Positions 24,330 through 35,520 of a stretch of DNA of 64,000 bases are shown here, piece by piece. The notes under the pieces are model-generated. The model did not search any database. It worked only from the letters and a program-made list of their open reading frames with translations, and was not told the DNA's origin. This DNA is from Clitopilus passeckerianus. Taxonomy: Eukaryota; Basidiomycota; Agaricomycetes; Agaricales; Entolomataceae. The stretch is taken from assembly GCA_944990035.1 (NCBI GenBank), contig CALYLX010000134.1, positions 78,729 through 142,728 of the forward strand. Direction: 5' to 3'. How positions within the stretch are numbered: the stretch's first letter is position 1; the number at the start of each line of letters is the position of its first letter. A program made the translations under genes and the position numbers.

Positions 24330-27177
24330 TCAGTTCCATTTCTGCTGAGCATAGATACCCAATACTTGATTGGCAAGGAAAGGGGTATAGAGTGCTGTAT
24401 CAGCAGCAGTATAGACCTTATCTTTCTGCAACCCGTTCAGGATTTCGATGAGCTGTGCTTCGATGAAGTCAATGTACACCAAGTCAATGGGTGTATCATC
24501 TGAGACTGTGGGCGGCTTTGAGCCAATGAAGTCGGGGACATCATTGTACGGGAGAGGTGTGTGAAGGGTGTCGTCTCCGACACCAGGGCAGGACTGCAAT
24601 TTGGAGAAGCTACAGTCAGCAAGGACCGCCTCATGGTTTTAAGAGGAAGGAACTCACATCCTTGGTGACATATCCAAGCGTCAAATCCTTTTGCGCATCC
24701 CTCCTCTCCACATCCTGTGCCATCTCCTTCACCCACTTCAAGTACCTCCTATCCACTTCTCCCCTACCATACAGCTCCTTTTCCCTAGCCTCAATCCACT
24801 CCAAGCTCCTCCTTCCGTTGGCACCAGCATCATTCAACGCAGGCAGGACTTGGTTAGCAACAGCAGCGGTGACGTTGGCAATGAACCGGAAGCTGTCGGT
24901 GAAGGGAGAAACCTTAAATTGGTCGTCGCGGGTGAAGGTGCCAGCATAGAGGTCGAAACGCTGGGAACCAGAGTTGGCGATGATGACGTTGGGAATGCCG
25001 GCGCGGGTGTTGTTGACAGCTGCTGCAGTGGGAACAGCCTACGACGACAGGCTTGAGGATAGTTGATGTAGAAATCGTCATATAACATACCTCTTCAATG
25101 AAAAGAGTCAAGAGAGAATTGTCGCTGGGATAAGGGTCCCTAAACAGACATTAGAATAAGACTTACGCCACAGAGAATAGGTTCGTACTGGCTCAAAGTG
25201 TAGTCTTGAGGAGCAGTTCCAAACACGGTTCCCAAATTGAACTTAGAAGCCAATGCCTTCAAGCCCTTCGTAATTGAGAGCCCGCCGTGGGTGTCGAAAG
25301 CAGAGCCATGTTTCCCAGTGTGGTACTATAATAATGATTACTTGAGTTCAGAAGGCAAGATAAAGCCCAAGAAAACCAATACAGACTTGATATGTGACAC
25401 GATTAGGGTCGAGATATCTTCTGGAGAAGGTGAGGTTCTTGTTGGTATGGCCCCTACCGTGGTCGAGTTTTGCAGCTACGATGGCGATGAGATAGAGATT
25501 GAGTGAGTGGTCGGGAACATGGACGTACAGAGCCAGCCAACAGTCTCCATGTATCGTCCACTCTCCAAACCGACGGATCTTCCATCATATTGGACTATCA
25601 AAGAAACTGGGTTAGTTTTGCGGGTTGAACCATTGCATTTAATACTGACTGCAGTCGCGAATATGTGTATGACCTGTGCCAAGACCCCCGGACCATCAGC
25701 AAGCACGCATCGAATTAGCTGGGAAGGAAGCCCACCACCAAGGATCAGGATAGGTGTATTGGCATGGACGGCACGAATAGCGTTGAAGACAGTGGGCCCT
25801 ATTAATGGAAGTTAGGAATGGTGGACGTTCTCAATAGACCGCCGAATCTTACAGTTATCCTTAGAAACGGGCATATGGCTGTAACTTCAGTCAGCAACTC
25901 AAACTCTTCGGGAGAAAGGAGCAATGCACACCCAGCGAGCAAGAACACGTCTGGTTCATCATAGATAGCTTCTGCGAACTATATTCAGGAAACGCGAGTC
26001 AGTGCGACGAGGTTGATTGTATGAGAACCCGGAACGGACCCATTTTTCCTTGACCATGTCCTCCACCTTTTGCACGGTGGTGTTTTTATCGTTTCCAGTG
26101 AAGTCAAAGAGGACCCCGAGGGAGGTGACTTTGCGACCACTAAAACCACGAATGTCCTGTGAGGCACTATTTCATTTTGTAACAAAAATGTCAACTCACT
26201 GCTTGGTCCTGAATTTTGCGTAACGGCCTGGCAGCATCATTGAATCAGATCCTGTTGAGCCTTTGAGAGGAACAAAATGTTTACTGACTTCCCAAAGGCT
26301 GGTTGACGGCCTTTCCGTGCTTGTCAGTGGTGGTGATGTTGACGTTGGAGGTCAAATAACGTCCTTTGAATGCTGGTGCGAAGTTGTTATGCCTAAGGCC
26401 CCCGAAGTTGTAAGATTCAACGCTACTTCATATGGGTTGTGCTGAGACTTACATATCCAGAGCATTCTCGTAGATGTATAGTTCGTGGCTATGACCGGGT
26501 AAGCCAAATCCCGGAAGACAGGACGGTTCGGCTTACTTTCCAATGGCCAGGATGTCGTAGGGAAGCTGACTGAAGAATTTGTTGGCCTATATACATCGTG
26601 ATTGTCAATGTATTGAATGCGAGGAATAGAGATAAGCGAGACGAACATCGTGGGCGTCGATGCCACCAGTGGGGAAACCATCTGTCAACCCGGTTCCTAT
26701 GGATTTCTCAGTGTACGAGCGGTTTTACAGGGTGTCTTCGTGGTCATACCGTCGTGAAGGTCACCGGAGTCAACAAGGAGAAGGTCAACACCGCGTCTCT
26801 AGTGGCTCGACATCAATAGGAGGTTTGGGATGTATAATGAGGATTGCGTTACGTCGGCTTGTTCTTTCATGTGCTTGACGAAAGACGAGAAGTCACCGAG
26901 GTCACCACTGCGAATCTCAGTAAGAATGTAAGCTATATAATGGCAGGCCATACCTGTAGTTCGGCTCAGGGAAGGATGCTTTCTGGTGACCGAGCAGCCA
27001 TCCATGAGAGTCGGTGGTATGGATGATATTGATGTCTCCCCACTCTAGAGGACGCGACGGAGGCGCCACTGCAGAAGGAGGTGTCGCACGACGTGCATGG
27101 TTGTGGAGATGGTCGTCACCACAAGCCTGTACAGTGTATGCTGCGAACAAGAGTTGAAGAAGCTGGAGGACCTTCAT
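24330..27177 (-). CDS. Secreted/vacuolar calcineurin-like metallophosphatase, 5'-nucleotidase type (YHR202W-like)
   Basis: Nineteen short exons on the minus strand give a 615-residue protein. An N-terminal signal peptide (residues 1-19, Leu-rich, ending Ala-Cys-Gly) is followed by the metal-binding set of the metallophosphoesterase fold: Asp56-x-His58, Gly-Asp-Leu-His-Asp-Gly, Gly-Asn-His-Glu, Gly-His and Gly-Gly-His-Thr-His. The C-terminal half resembles the nucleotidase C domain, with Asn-Val-Ile-Ile-Ala-Asn-Ser-Gly-Ser. Relatives such as yeast YHR202W are vacuolar or secreted phosphatases of uncertain substrate. Two splice choices deserve note: the exon ending at 26449 uses GTCTCA, four bases after a canonical GTAAGT that would break the frame, and the exon starting at 26139 is set by Gly-Arg-Lys-Val homology. 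The intron density is the highest in the window. Confidence 0.88.
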
Positions 27178-28774
27178 AGTCTTCACGAGGTGCCGAAAGC
27201 CCGGGAAATTGGCCTTGTGAAAGTGGCGGGACACAGTAGTGTGCCCAAACCGAGATAAAACAGAAGTCGCTAATTCTCTACATATATAGTTCGGAAGGCG
27301 GGGTTACTGAGAGTAGGCGCGTCAAGGGTTCGTTGATGGGCGTTGATGAGAGATTGGGAAACTCGACAAACCGGACGATCAATCTCCCATTTGGCAACGC
27401 ATGCACATGGCACATGGTGTCAAAGTCCAATAATAGCGAGGCGTTTGGCGTAACCTTCGGTGACTCCGCGATGATGAGCAGACGCACATGCGTGAGGATT
27501 CGAATAGAGTGTAGAACGTGGCTTAGTTAAACCTTGTTATGCCTGTTCCAGTTCTACGAAGTCAGACTTTTCAGCAGGTAAAACAGCAATCGAGAGCAGG
27601 GTGTTTGGTATGAAGCTCCGCCTCCCGCCCTTATCTATCGCTTCTGTGTTGTTATGCAATTTATCTCTCTCGATAGTGCAGCTGCGATATGGTAAGGTAC
27701 TGTATACCTCGGCACGTTCAATGATGCCGACGCGATGGACGAGCCGGCCCTGAATCTGCAGCACGTTGTGAACATTGAGATGCGTTGTTTTCAAGTCAAT
27801 GACTTTGATTGATAGTACTGTCAGAATCCCTGCAGAAAACTCACCTGGTGACACCCGGCCTACCCTTCGACGGAGATTCTGCGTTCCTGAGCCGACTAAG
27901 TCTTCGAAGAAAAACCGATGACCGTATTGCTCTATGATTTCGAAGCCTAAAAGATTGCACACAATTTGTTCGCGACGGCTGGAACTCGGATGTTCTCAAA
28001 CGGCATGGACACTCTGTCTACGGGCAATGCATATTTAGATTATGAATACTTGCACTTCTCTGCGCATTGAAGGTAAATTCTGGGCAAACACAGTAAAAAT
28101 TCTTTGAACGGTCGACGCCTGTCGTCTGCTTTACATCTGCTCGTGGTTTTGTAAATATCACCTCCTCTAGCGGCCAGCGACGGCTCGAATGCAACTCTTT
28201 CATTGCTGACAATTATTCCTTGCGCTTGTGTTCTGTGTAAAGTCGTTTGCCCGTGAATGTTTTCCCCAATTGCTGCGCCTCACCCCACCCTAGCCAAAAT
28301 TAGTGTTGGGTCGAACCGCACTACTTACAAGGGCTTGCTCGGACGCCTGTATATAGATTCCGTTGGGGTAACTCCTGACATGTCCATGCACCAAAGGTTG
28401 GCCGTTTAGGTGAGCACGTTTTAGTCAGCTCAACCCTTGTTACTCAGTACTCCTCACACCTTGGAAAGTTGGGGGTTTCAGTCATCCCACGAATCGCAAG
28501 AATCCGTACTGGACTGTGCATCATTATCCACATGACCCAAGCACCCATTCGAATATGATGGCCTGAAGATCTTAAAGCAGGTTTCGGTCTCAGCCGACGA
28601 ATTGTACTCAGTTTGGGGTGAAGTTCCGCGTTTCCGAGGCAGCTTGGGGTCTTGGAGAGATATAAATGCGAGACGGAATGGCACGTTAATAATTAAGACA
28701 CTCACCAACTCGAAGATTTCGAAGAACACTAAGCCTTCCTACACGACATATCCGGACACTTTCAAGCTGCAAAC
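27178..28774. other. 1.6 kb without a supported gene
   Basis: The longest frame (27537-27962, minus, 141 codons) has no recognisable domain, and its internal splice-like sites do not resolve into a known family. I found no tRNA or repeat boundaries. The last 150 bp form the cupin-gene promoter. Confidence 0.4.
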
Positions 28775-29254
28775 ATGGGTCAAATCGTCGATGATGTTGT
28801 CTATGATAGAACGTGTGTACCTCTACCCTTGTTAGGTTTATTAATCCAGCTAACGACGACACACAGAAAGCCCACGCCGACCATTAAGCTGCTCTACAGC
28901 TACCCGCTCCGTAACGTCGCAGGTTTCTCAATTATCGGCCTCAGCGTTTCTTTCCCCCCAGGCGCTTCATCTCCTCCACACCGACATGGCGGAGCGTCTG
29001 TCTCCGGCGTGGTCATCTCCGGAACAGCGTACAACAAGATGAACAACGGTCCCACTATGGTACTGACCAAGGGCGAAACGTGGTATGAGGCTCCTGGGTG
29101 CCACCACAAATGCAGCGCGAACGCTAGCGATACGGAGCCATTGGAGTTGTTGGCAACCTTTGTTGTCGAGACCAAAGTCGTGGAAGAGGGCGGGCCCGGT
29201 GCGCTGGTGCAGATTGACGAAGAGTACAAGGATGTAAATTTTGGATCCGCGTAA
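28775..29254 (+). CDS. Single-domain cupin protein
   Basis: Two exons (28775-28812, 28867-29254) encode 141 residues without a signal peptide. The cupin barrel shows motif 1 as Pro-Pro-Gly-(x4)-Pro-Pro-His51-Arg-His53 followed by Gly-x-Val-Ile-Ser-Gly. Motif 2 is Gly-Glu-Thr-Trp-Tyr-Glu-Ala-Pro-Gly-Cys-His92-His93. The Glu normally found four residues after the His-x-His pair is absent, replaced by Val/Ser, so the metal site may be altered. Small fungal cupins like this are often annotated as possible dioxygenase- or isomerase-like proteins; no reaction can be assigned here. Confidence 0.85.
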   Translation: MGQIVDDVVYDRTCVPLPLLGLLIQLTTTHRKPTPTIKLLYSYPLRNVAGFSIIGLSVSFPPGASSPPHRHGGASVSGVVISGTAYNKMNNGPTMVLTKGETWYEAPGCHHKCSANASDTEPLELLATFVVETKVVEEGGPGALVQIDEEYKDVNFGSA

Positions 29255-29610
29255 TGACGGGTGGATGACGGAGGCCAAGCAGGCTGGAAGGGAGGATTCC
29301 TAAACCGCATGACGGGTGGTCACATCGCTATGGCCGGAACGCTTAATCTGTTTTGGAGACGTACAGCGAACAAAGTGTTGAATAAATATGTATATTTTGA
29401 CAGGATAACGTTTGATAAAGCTACCCTGAGAACACCATTGGACAGAAAATTCTTTTGAGTGGAATATAAAGTGGGAATACGATTACGATTATGATTACGA
29501 CCGTGTACATTCTGGGTAGATAGCAAAGCTATATTTCACGTTAATGACGACTGATAAACCAGGATGCATGTTTGTGAAAGGAAAGAGGGAAAAGACAAGG
29601 TGGCACTAGA
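29255..29610. other. Convergent intergenic, cupin / MYND gene
   Basis: This is a 356-bp stretch between the 3' ends of two convergent genes. It is AT-richer than its surroundings, with AATAAA-like motifs near 29380. I see no gene. Confidence 0.4.
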
Positions 29611-30842
29611 TCAATAGGTGGTCGAAAAGCAGCAGTTCTTATATCCTTTGTTCCAATGCTCCTTTTGGTGGGCTGAAGAACACTGTAATGGCCGATGTAG
29701 CTGGACGTCGACAATCGGAGTAGAGTTTACTTACATATTTGACCGTCTGACATCTGAATGCCGATTAGTACTTATCCTGGCATGTCAAGGACAACGGACG
29801 GACCTGGCCCAAGCCTTGAGGCCTTGCTCTTCAGTTTTCTTGCATGGCCAGTTGGCGCAGGCATGCCAGCCCGTAAACAACCCATAAACGAGGGACCGCA
29901 TGAATCTCACCCAACCCTTGCCTTCCGCCTGCAGGATGAGGGCGAAAAACTTGCAAGCTTGTGCGAGAGGTGTGCTCACATGCCGGTCATGCCACTTGGC
30001 GATCCGCCACTGAAAACCCTTCCTCAGCTCAGTTGGCAGAATCTCTTCTTTATCAGACCTTTTGATGTACGGGGTCAGGATGTGCTGCACAAGAGCGAAG
30101 GGTTGGGCAGTCGGAGCATTTTCGGCAGTAGGTTCAGCAAGCCAGTGGTCAAGAGCTCTTTTGAGGTACCCTAAGCGCTCCCAGATAGGGGCCACTTTGA
30201 GCAAGCGCTGTATAATTCCTTTTGCGAGGACTTGGTTCTTGGCAGCGGCGTCTTTATGCGAGCGAGGATATTTCACATAGTATCGAGAAACTTTCCGTCG
30301 AATAAACTACAACGTGTGGAAATAAGCATTGTTCAGAAGAAGCTCGAAGCTCGTCTTGAAGATCTTGGCTTAAATGAGGGGATGGAGGTGGGGCTAAGAA
30401 TTTGTCCACCAGTGAGGTAAGATACTATGCGCAGAAAATCGACAGAGTGACAGCTATAGTATCTTCGTCTTGCGTTTTCTTGATGAGACTAGTCTATGGA
30501 GATGTATGTTAATGTTTATTAACGTTTATTGATGGATTAACGTCGGACTAACCCACCATGTTACGAATGTGAAGCATTCTTTGGAGCTCATCACGCTCAA
30601 AGCGGTTTGCAAAGTGCCCAGGAACATCCTTCAAGGCTTGAGCAAAACCCTATATTAAGTATACGCCATACAGTCACACTCAGATAATCCACGTATCTTA
30701 CCCAATACCACAACAAAAGTCTCAGCAGTTTTGTTGCTTTTCGAAGACATTGGCGAGAAAAGATGTGGATTGCTGGTGAGACCAGAAGCCGAGTTAGCTT
30801 GGGAGGGGGAACTGGGATCGGTGTAATCCGAGAGCGCCGCAT
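29611..30842 (-). CDS. MYND zinc-finger protein
   Basis: Six exons (30842-30702, 30649-30557, 30493-30452, 30306-29804, 29753-29735, 29682-29611) give 289 residues. The N-terminal 220 residues are helical with no named domain. The C-terminus is a MYND finger split by two introns: Cys-x4-Cys-Lys-Lys-Thr-Glu-Glu, then Arg-Cys-Gln-Thr-Val-Lys-Tyr-Cys-Ser, then Ala-His-Gln-Lys-Glu-His-Trp and a final Asn-Cys-Cys. MYND fingers bind Pro-rich partners. The usual Cys before Gln is His here and the later His is Tyr, so zinc ligation may differ. The 42-nt third exon is my best phase-consistent choice but is the least certain part. Such proteins are numerous in Agaricomycetes. Confidence 0.72.
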
Positions 30843-31123
30843 TATCTGGATGCCGAAGAGTCTACAGGGCTATACAGTTCTAGTGGCTGATACGTAAGTC
30901 GTGCTAAAGCTCCGATTTTTGAGATAGTATTTTTGAAAACTACTGGTAAATGGTCATGGCTAAGCAGTGAAAACACCGTGAATTAGGTGCACAAAATTCC
31001 GGATTTATTGATGCGATCACTCGGCTGAAGAACGGCAAATCCCAACGCCAATGGGCTGCCATCTGGACCCACTGTACAACTTTTCAGAGGGTCTCGCGTT
31101 CTTGTCCCCACGACCAGAGCTCA
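30843..31123. promoter_or_regulatory. Shared divergent promoter, MYND gene / CHY zinc-finger gene
   Basis: The two start codons point away from each other across 281 bp. I see no clear TATA box. A plus-strand frame runs into the CHY start without an upstream ATG. Shared regulation is inferred only from the spacing. Confidence 0.35.
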
Positions 31124-31724
31124 ATGTGGTAAGTGTATTCTGATCCTTCTGGGCGACTCCACCTCCACGTTTTCCATCGAATCTCCTGTCGCTTCATCTC
31201 ATCCAGCGAAATAGTAAACCAATATCAATGACCGCATCTTCTCGCCATCTTCAGTAAACACGTTCTCAACGCGCAAGTTTCCATACGAGCACCATGCTGC
31301 AAGCAATGGTATGACTGTGCTGAATGCCACGGCGAACACCAGAGCCATAACCTCGCAAAAACGATGGAGATGGTGTTCATGTGTAAGAAGTGCAAGAAAG
31401 CTTTTAGGAAGGATATGAATACGTATGAGGACAGCGACGAATATTGCCCTCACTGTGATAACCACTATGTACGTGTCACAGAATCTCGTTCTAATCAGCT
31501 GGCTGAATGCCTCCAGGTGCTGGAAGCCAAGACTCCCAAAGCTGTCGTCGGCGTGGAAGGAGAGGATGCGAGGGTGGACAATAGGTTTGTCGTGTCAGCT
31601 CTTGTGAAGAATCGGACACTCAGATAACTTTAGGATGCTTAAGGACGATCGCGTCAAGACGATTCATACCAGGTCACTGTTCTCGGCCGACGACGACGAT
31701 TTATTCAGCGATCGCATAGGCTGA
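31124..31724 (+). CDS. CHY-type zinc finger protein
   Basis: Four exons (31124-31128, 31255-31468, 31517-31584, 31634-31724) encode 125 residues. The CHY zinc cluster begins directly at the start, Met-Cys-Lys-His, continues Ala-Pro-Cys-Cys-Lys-Gln-Trp-Tyr-Asp-Cys-Ala-Glu-Cys-His, and ends with Cys-Lys-Lys-Cys-Lys-Lys-Ala-Phe-Arg-Lys and Cys-Pro-His-Cys-Asp-Asn-His. A conserved Gly-Val-Glu-Gly-Glu-Asp-Ala-Arg tail and an acidic C-terminus complete it. The first coding exon is only ATGTG. Small fungal CHY proteins include the mitochondrial Hot13, which acts in zinc or redox handling of the intermembrane space; whether this one does is open. The 3' end lies 100 bp from that of the convergent GH30 gene. 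Confidence 0.85.
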
Positions 31725-31824
31725 TCAGCATCTGTTTCCGTATTCACGCCATATCCACTTGCATAATATTCATCATGCCCCATACAATGACTACTATTCA
31801 CTACCAATCATACGACGGAACCTA

Positions 31825-33848
31825 TCAACAGTTCTTCTTATCAAAGATATACGTCGTCAAACTCAGACCCTTCAACGAAAGCATCCAATCAGAGCCACTC
31901 TTCGTCGCACCAGGGAGTTGTGCAAAATCTTCTGAAGCAGAAGTGCGATAAGCCCGATTGGCACATGCGGCGTCGGGGAAGGTGAGAGTAAGAGATGAAT
32001 CATCGGAATAAGGATTCATCGCAAGGATGTAATAGCTTGAGGAGTCCGAGACTGCCATGGTGAATCTATTGTCGACATCTGAGCCTGAGATCGGGAGGCG
32101 CTGGCTCCCGGCTGGCAGAAGTTAGTGTCGTATCAGGTTGGATGCAGAGTGGCGTCGATTATCACTCACGTTTGACGAAATTGCCAAAATGCTTGTAGGT
32201 CCAAAATTGTTTCTTGATGTCTGTTCGCGGAGCATGAGCTTCAAATTCTAGATTATAAACGACCACTTATAGACTAACAGAGGTTATAATTCCCGTTGGT
32301 AGCATAGTCGCCATCATAGTATATGAAACCATCCTGGGTCAAGTCAGCTAGTACTCCACGACGTGAACGAGAAGCAAACTTACGTTCCACCCATTCGAGT
32401 TGGCCGTCGTGGCGCAGGTATGGTTATTCAGCGGGCTGCAGCCCAGTTCTGAGAAATGAGAACATGTCAGGAGTGTTATTTGAGGGAAGATACGGACATA
32501 CGGCTGGAAACAAGCGTCCAAAACTAAAGGCGTGCATTAGTCTGGGGTAGTAGAATAGCTGGAGAGAAATGGGACTCACGTCATAGTGTGGTTCACCAGC
32601 GGTTACAAGACTCTGAAAAACAAGACTGGAGAACATCAAGGCATTATCGATCCTGAAAGTTGAGGATGAGAATCGGTTATATGTAGGGAGAAAGAGCCTT
32701 ACGAAGGGTCGTATCCTCCACCATAGCCTTTTCCACTCCCATCCGCACTTCCGAGGGAGCAGCAGATTTCCTGAGTGCCACGTTGAGTATCGCAGATGTC
32801 GAGTGTTTGAACTGAAAGTGTATTACCGTCATCCAAGTAGGTTTTCCATTTCCCCCGAATATATTCTTGACGCTGGCGATATAGGTCTGATAGGCCAAGT
32901 CAGGCGGGAAATCGTATGTGTGATGGACTACAGCTGCAATCTTTCAACGAAGTTTGTCAATTCGTTGATCAATTAGGGGAAGACGTTTGCTTGGTGTACC
33001 TTGTCGACAACGGAGGAGAGCCAGAAAGGGTATTCAAGCGACTCAACCAGTCGATTGGATTCATCCGCGAGGATGCCAACGGTTGAAGTCAACCCTTTCG
33101 CTTGCAGAGCAGAATATAGACCGTTGATGAGTGCAGCTCGTCTGAAGAGATAGTTATTGGTGAGCAATATTACGTGGGTAAGTCACTGGAAAACTTACTG
33201 AGTGGGTAGAACGACCATACCCTCTTGAGGGCAAGGAGATGGGGGGAAAGGGCTATCGGGCTCGTTCATAGGAGAGACATAACTAATGTTGATTCCTTGC
33301 CCCCTGAAATGCGCAACAACATCTGCTAGGTATGTTCCATATGCGTCTTCAGTACCTATATATACAGATTTCAGTACGGTGATGATAGCCTGGTGATAAT
33401 ATTTACCGGAGACAAACGCAGTATTACAACTCGTCTTCGTAAGAGTCAACGGAGCAGGAGCACTATTCGCAAACGCAGTGAGAGCATTTACGCCGTGCTG
33501 GCTGGCTGCCGTTAAGAAATACCTTCCCTGAGGGTCCTTGTCCCAATCATAGTTCCCAGCACTGACGTAGAAAGTCTCGGGTGCACGGGTGGGATTGGAC
33601 ACATCAACACCTCCTGCTCCGATGTTGTAACGGTAGCTAGACAGCCCGAGCCCGCTTTGAGAGAAGAGGAGGCTAGATAGGTTTTGACGTGTAGCTTCAG
33701 GGAAGTGGTAGAGGTCATTGGGCCACCAAGCTCCTGAGCCACCGATTCCGGTGAAAGTCTGGGCCGGGGTCGAGGATACAGATGCCGAACGCGTGCCTTC
33801 AGCACAAAGGATAGCGAGAGCCACTAGCTTGGTGAGAGAGGGGAACAT
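31825..33848 (-). CDS. GH30 glycoside hydrolase, endo-beta-1,6-galactanase-like
   Basis: Eleven exons (33848-33407, 33355-33199, 33141-33000, 32940-32827, 32770-32703, 32652-32580, 32523-32502, 32448-32384, 32333-32279, 32220-32170, 32111-31825) give 491 residues. A signal peptide occupies about residues 1-22. The protein follows fungal endo-beta-1,6-galactanases: an N-terminal Gly-Ile-Gly-Gly-Ser-Gly-Ala-Trp-Trp, Ser-Pro-Met-Asn-Glu-Pro with the acid/base Glu, and Gln-Glu-Ile-Cys-Cys-Ser with the likely nucleophile Glu. A C-terminal beta domain completes the GH30 fold. Known relatives cleave the beta-1,6-galactan side chains of arabinogalactan proteins outside the cell. The subfamily is inferred from overall similarity; beta-1,6-glucanase or another GH30 activity is possible. 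Confidence 0.88.
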
Positions 33849-34091
33849 GGTGAATATTGAGGTCCGTCACCCCAGAAGCATTCGATTCTATTTATTGATC
33901 GCAGTGAGATGATTTCAACCATTGAGATGGTCAAGTGGGCAACAAAAACCCGCTCGAGCTTCTTCCCGAACCACGATTTCCATGTGCACATGTCATTTGG
34001 GTCCTAGTTTTGATGCAGATCCTGCGAGGGCGGGCAATGGGAACGGGTTGATGACGACCATCTGACCGTTCGTTAACTTAGTCGCTGCATT

Positions 34092-34688
34092 TCACATGCG
34101 AGAGAAGCGTAGGGTGTGACGCAACGAGGCATGGACGTTTGAAGTTTGAACTACGAGATGGCCCTCGTTGCTGGGACGGTTCAGGATGAATTCAAAATTG
34201 GAGACTCGAGCAGAGCCACGCTGATGCTGCATAGGAAAACATTCAAATCCAAAACAAACCTCAACTTGCATGTCAGCCGGAACCATTGAACATTGAATAC
34301 TGAACACAGCACGATGTCGGCTTGCTCTCAATAACATTACAACCTGGGACGACTGAACTTGAAGTCTACTTAGGCTCGGATGCCAGTCTTGCGGCGAACG
34401 CGTTGAATGGAACCCGGAGTGATTCAGCTGAACGACCACCGACTTTACCGTCTTGTCGGGGAACCCGATGACCGGCGGCTGGAAGGTGTACTTGACGTGA
34501 TATGGCTGGACTAGAGCACCCGTCATCTCTGTTGACATCGGAACCCTCACTTGCATGGGGTATACCATATTTCTCGGCCCATAGACTATTCCGTTGATGA
34601 CCAAAACATCACATATGCAGGGGTAATGGCTTGTCGAACGCCCGTAATCGCTGCTTCCCCTCAAGACGGCGGTGTTCCTGTTGTGCAC
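34092..34688 (-). CDS. Uncertain open frame, hypothetical
   Basis: A 198-codon uninterrupted minus-strand frame begins at a putative start near 34688 and ends at 34092. It includes a plausible Val-Lys-Tyr-Thr-Phe-Gln-Pro-Pro-Val-Ile-Gly-Phe-Pro segment and no low complexity. I recognise no domain, signal peptide or membrane segment. It lies between GH30 and the granulin-like gene; the rest of the 33849-34812 interval holds nothing I can name. It may be a chance frame, an exon of an unrecognised gene, or a remnant. Confidence 0.28.
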   Translation of the reverse strand: MHNRNTAVLRGSSDYGRSTSHYPCICDVLVINGIVYGPRNMVYPMQVRVPMSTEMTGALVQPYHVKYTFQPPVIGFPDKTVKSVVVQLNHSGFHSTRSPQDWHPSLSRLQVQSSQVVMLLRASRHRAVFSIQCSMVPADMQVEVCFGFECFPMQHQRGSARVSNFEFILNRPSNEGHLVVQTSNVHASLRHTLRFSRM

Positions 34689-34812
34689 AAACTAAGGAGG
34701 CACATTTGCTAGTGTTCCTGACGCAAAATGTCGTGCCTTTTCGATATAAAACCAAGCTTCCGCGTACATAAACCCCATCTTGAGCCCCCAAGGACAAGCT
34801 TGTGTCTCAATA

Positions 34813-35213
34813 ATGCATTTGCCACGAAAATCGCCCACCGTCGTTATCGCCTTCATATGCAGCCTATCAGCGGTCGCGCTCCCTCAACAAGAATATTCTC
34901 TTATGGCGGTTCAATGCGAGCAAACCAGAGACGTCTACTGCGATACTTGGCAAACCTGCTGCAAGATGAAGGATGGCAGTTACTCGTGGTGTCCTTACCA
35001 GGGAGGAGTATGCTGTCCTGATACAAATTCTTGCTGCCCGGTACGTCCTTCATACTTTCCTTCAAGGCACTTTTCTTTTGATTATCTTCAACGCAGAAGG
35101 GACAAGTATGTGGATATAACGGCGGTCGGTGCAGAATCTTTGGCCTTACTGGAGCAGCCCAGTTTCAAGTGACACTGGGGGAGGCAACTCGTACCAGCAA
35201 ACCCTCCAAATAA
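34813..35213 (+). CDS. Small secreted cysteine-rich protein with a granulin-like motif
   Basis: Two exons (34813-35040, 35097-35213) encode 114 residues. A signal peptide covers about residues 1-23 (Val-Val-Ile-Ala-Phe-Ile-Cys-Ser-Leu-Ser-Ala-Val-Ala). The mature part has Cys-Cys pairs in a granulin-like order: Thr-Cys-Cys-(x8)-Trp-Cys-Pro-Tyr-x3-Val-Cys-Cys-x4-Ser-Cys-Cys-Pro. After the intron comes Lys-Gly-x-Val-Cys-x4-Gly-Arg-Cys. Granulins are stacked disulphide-rich modules of secreted growth-factor precursors; single-module fungal proteins of this type have no assigned function that I know of. It is small, secreted and Cys-rich, so an effector or surface role is conceivable, but that is inference. 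Confidence 0.72.
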
Positions 35214-35520
35214 ACGAGGAATTGTGAGCCATTGGCAGAAGCCCGATCATTAGTGTCAGAAAGCTCAGGATAAAACCATGTAGAATCCCTGTTCCCAATA
35301 TATCAGTCTTTTTAGTGTCTTACAGAAGTCCCGTCGTCGAGCACTGGCAATCGAAATTCAGAAAGAAAACGCACATCATCCATTCAGTCATTTGGAACAT
35401 CCTTGTCGAGACGGCTTGCACACAAAGTTTCGAACTCAGCAGAGCTTCTCACGATGTCCAGTGTCCATTGAAATTGCGGCGGAGATTCTGAACTTAAACT
35501 CTGTTTATTTCATTTCTGGG
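35214..35520. other. Promoter region of the F-box gene
   Basis: This is a 307-bp stretch between same-strand genes. The F-box frame is open upstream to 35392 but has no ATG before 35521. I see no other feature. Confidence 0.4.

Noticed and set aside
27537..27962. Minus-strand frame of 141 codons
   Set aside because: No family resemblance, no consistent splice sites and no promoter cue; left unannotated.
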